7,470 nucleotides of DNA. It comes from CAXMQS01 sp964195995. Lineage in GTDB: Bacteria > Actinomycetota > Acidimicrobiia > Spongiisociales > JAOTWH01. The position numbers and the translations under genes are program-made. Under the pieces are notes generated by a model. The model had not been told where the DNA came from. It saw nothing but the letters and a program-made list of their open reading frames with translations, and made no database searches. How positions within the stretch are numbered: position 1 is the stretch's first letter; every line of letters starts with the position of its first letter. This document shows positions 6,845 through 7,470 of the stretch, in pieces. The stretch lies in NCBI GenBank assembly GCA_964195995.1, contig CAXMQS010000025.1:1-7470 (forward strand). Reading direction: 5' to 3'.

Positions 6845-6851
6845 TGTCGGC

Positions 6852-7292
6852 ATGGACCATTATCCCGCGGATCAACTAGAACGCGACCTGAACGCCGCAG
6901 CAGCGATGTATCGCCAGTGGCTCGACAACCAGGACGAGTGGGAGGGCTTCGACAATGACGAACGGCGTAGCCGGCTACGCAAGCTGGCCAGTGGGGTCGC
7001 TGAGGTGGTCCAGGAGCTGACGGAGGCCCTGGAGCAGGAGATCGAAGATGAGTTCGGTGGGAAGGTGGAGACGGTGGATGGCACCGTCTTCGAGACATTC
7101 GCGTACTTCGAGGGAGGCCAGTTCGTTGTCGCGGACGACGATGACGAAGAGTGGGTTGTGAATCTTGCTGATGTCAGCAGGCATAAGAGAAATCCAGGAG
7201 TCCTGTTCCCGGACAACGACGGGTCAAATGTGCGGTTCATTCCCAGCGATCCCGAAGCCTTCTACGAGGCGCTGGAGGCGCGGAAGGGTTGA
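6852..7292 (+). CDS. Small acidic protein of unknown function
   Basis: This 146-residue soluble protein belongs to no family I recognise. Residues 6-66 look helical with many Glu, Arg and Leu residues (AEVVQELTEALEQEIEDEF) and may form a helical hairpin or coiled coil. Residues 71-105 look like beta strands (KVETVDGTVFETFAYF, QFVVADDDDEEWVV) broken by the acidic turn ADDDDEE. The tail ends with RFIPSDPEAFYEALEARKG. There is no cysteine, signal peptide, membrane segment or known motif. The frame stays open upstream to a GTG at 6684, but the extra 56 residues are Pro/Arg/Gly-rich and look non-coding, so the ATG at 6852 is preferred despite having no ribosome site. It is the only + strand protein gene, is divergent from the DUF885 gene and ends 15 bases before a strong terminator hairpin. 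The coding call rests on the contrast in composition and the clean ends. Confidence 0.75.
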   Translation: MDHYPADQLERDLNAAAAMYRQWLDNQDEWEGFDNDERRSRLRKLASGVAEVVQELTEALEQEIEDEFGGKVETVDGTVFETFAYFEGGQFVVADDDDEEWVVNLADVSRHKRNPGVLFPDNDGSNVRFIPSDPEAFYEALEARKG

Positions 7293-7307
7293 AGGGCCAC
7301 AGAGAAC

Positions 7308-7342
7308 GCGACGAAGCCCCCGCAGCAAAGGGGGCTTCTCGC
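7308..7342. terminator. Strong hairpin between convergent genes
   Basis: GAAGCCCCC (7313-7321) pairs perfectly with GGGGGCTTC (7330-7338) around the loop GCAGCAAA. The outer bases GCGA (7308-7311) pair with TCGC (7339-7342) past a single bulged C, giving 13 pairs in all. It begins 15 bases after the stop of the + strand acidic gene and runs up to the 3' end of the - strand tRNA-Arg, so it can serve transcripts from both sides. No T-run follows on either strand, as is common in high-GC actinobacteria. Confidence 0.8.
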
Positions 7343-7416
7343 ACGCCCGGAGGGATTCGAACCCCCGGCCTCCTGATCCGTAGTCAGGCGCTCTATCCGG
7401 ACTGAGCTACGGGCGC
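7342..7416 (-). tRNA. tRNA-Arg (anticodon ACG)
   Basis: On the - strand the acceptor stem GCGCCCG (7416-7410) pairs with CGGGCGT (7349-7343), with a G-U pair at the end and discriminator G at 7342. The anticodon stem CCTGA/TCAGG closes the loop CTACGGA, with anticodon ACG at 7381-7379. The first base is normally edited to inosine to read CGU, CGC and CGA. The D arm GCTC/GAGC and the T arm GGGGG-TTCGAAT-CCCTC are intact. CCA is not encoded and must be added after transcription. Confidence 0.96.
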
Positions 7417-7470
7417 TTGAAGGCCGAAAGGTAGTGCTCAACGGTTGGCGGCGGAACCCGTCAGCTAGCC

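Noticed and set aside
6684..6851. N-terminal extension of the acidic protein from a GTG codon.
   Set aside because: The 56 extra residues are Pro/Arg/Gly-rich and cover the intergenic repeats. The composition changes sharply at the ATG at 6852.
7417..7470. Possible tRNA-Arg promoter (TACCTT on the - strand at 7428-7433).
   Set aside because: The spacing to the tRNA 5' end is reasonable, but the hexamer is weak and no -35 box is found at the right distance. Nothing else is seen in this tail.

Overview
This GC-rich window looks like chromosomal DNA of a high-GC actinobacterium. The Thr/Ser/Asp-rich lipoprotein N-terminus with its VAAAC lipobox, the gene style and the apparent leaderless start all fit Acidimicrobiia-like lineages. 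That placement is an inference from style, not from a marker gene. Almost all of the window is coding, and no gene-free stretch exceeds about 190 bases.

Layout. A tRNA-Ser(GCT) gene lies on the + strand at the left edge (21-113). A tRNA-Arg(ACG) gene lies on the - strand at the right edge (7342-7416), so the two tRNA genes point inward. Between them is one long - strand gene train, read right to left. It begins with a DUF885-family putative metallopeptidase (4981-6663), followed by the flavoprotein subunit PreT (3613-4920) and the FMN/4Fe-4S subunit PreA (2307-3608) of an NAD(P)-dependent dihydropyrimidine dehydrogenase. Then come a FabH-type 3-oxoacyl-ACP synthase III (1300-2277), a small lipoprotein (706-1263) and a small four-helix membrane protein (191-613). 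The gaps are 60, 4, 29, 36 and 92 bases, so the first five genes are probably one transcription unit. The last gene is set apart by two tandem hairpins. One small acidic protein of unknown function (6852-7292) is read divergently on the + strand and ends before a strong hairpin terminator at 7308-7342.

How the genes work together. PreT (FAD, NAD(P)H, N-terminal Fe-S clusters) and PreA (FMN, C-terminal ferredoxin domain) together reproduce the domain set of mammalian dihydropyrimidine dehydrogenase. They should reduce uracil and thymine, or run the reverse reaction. Cofactor and active-site residues line up well in both subunits, including the unusual glutamine ligand of one Fe-S cluster. The later enzymes of reductive pyrimidine breakdown (dihydropyrimidinase, beta-ureidopropionase) are not here. 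The neighbours are instead a peptidase-like protein and a lipid-type condensing enzyme.

I found no mobile element, CRISPR array, phage gene or defence system. The least understood parts are the lipoprotein/membrane-protein pair, the divergent acidic protein, and the repeat and hairpin cluster between the divergent genes.
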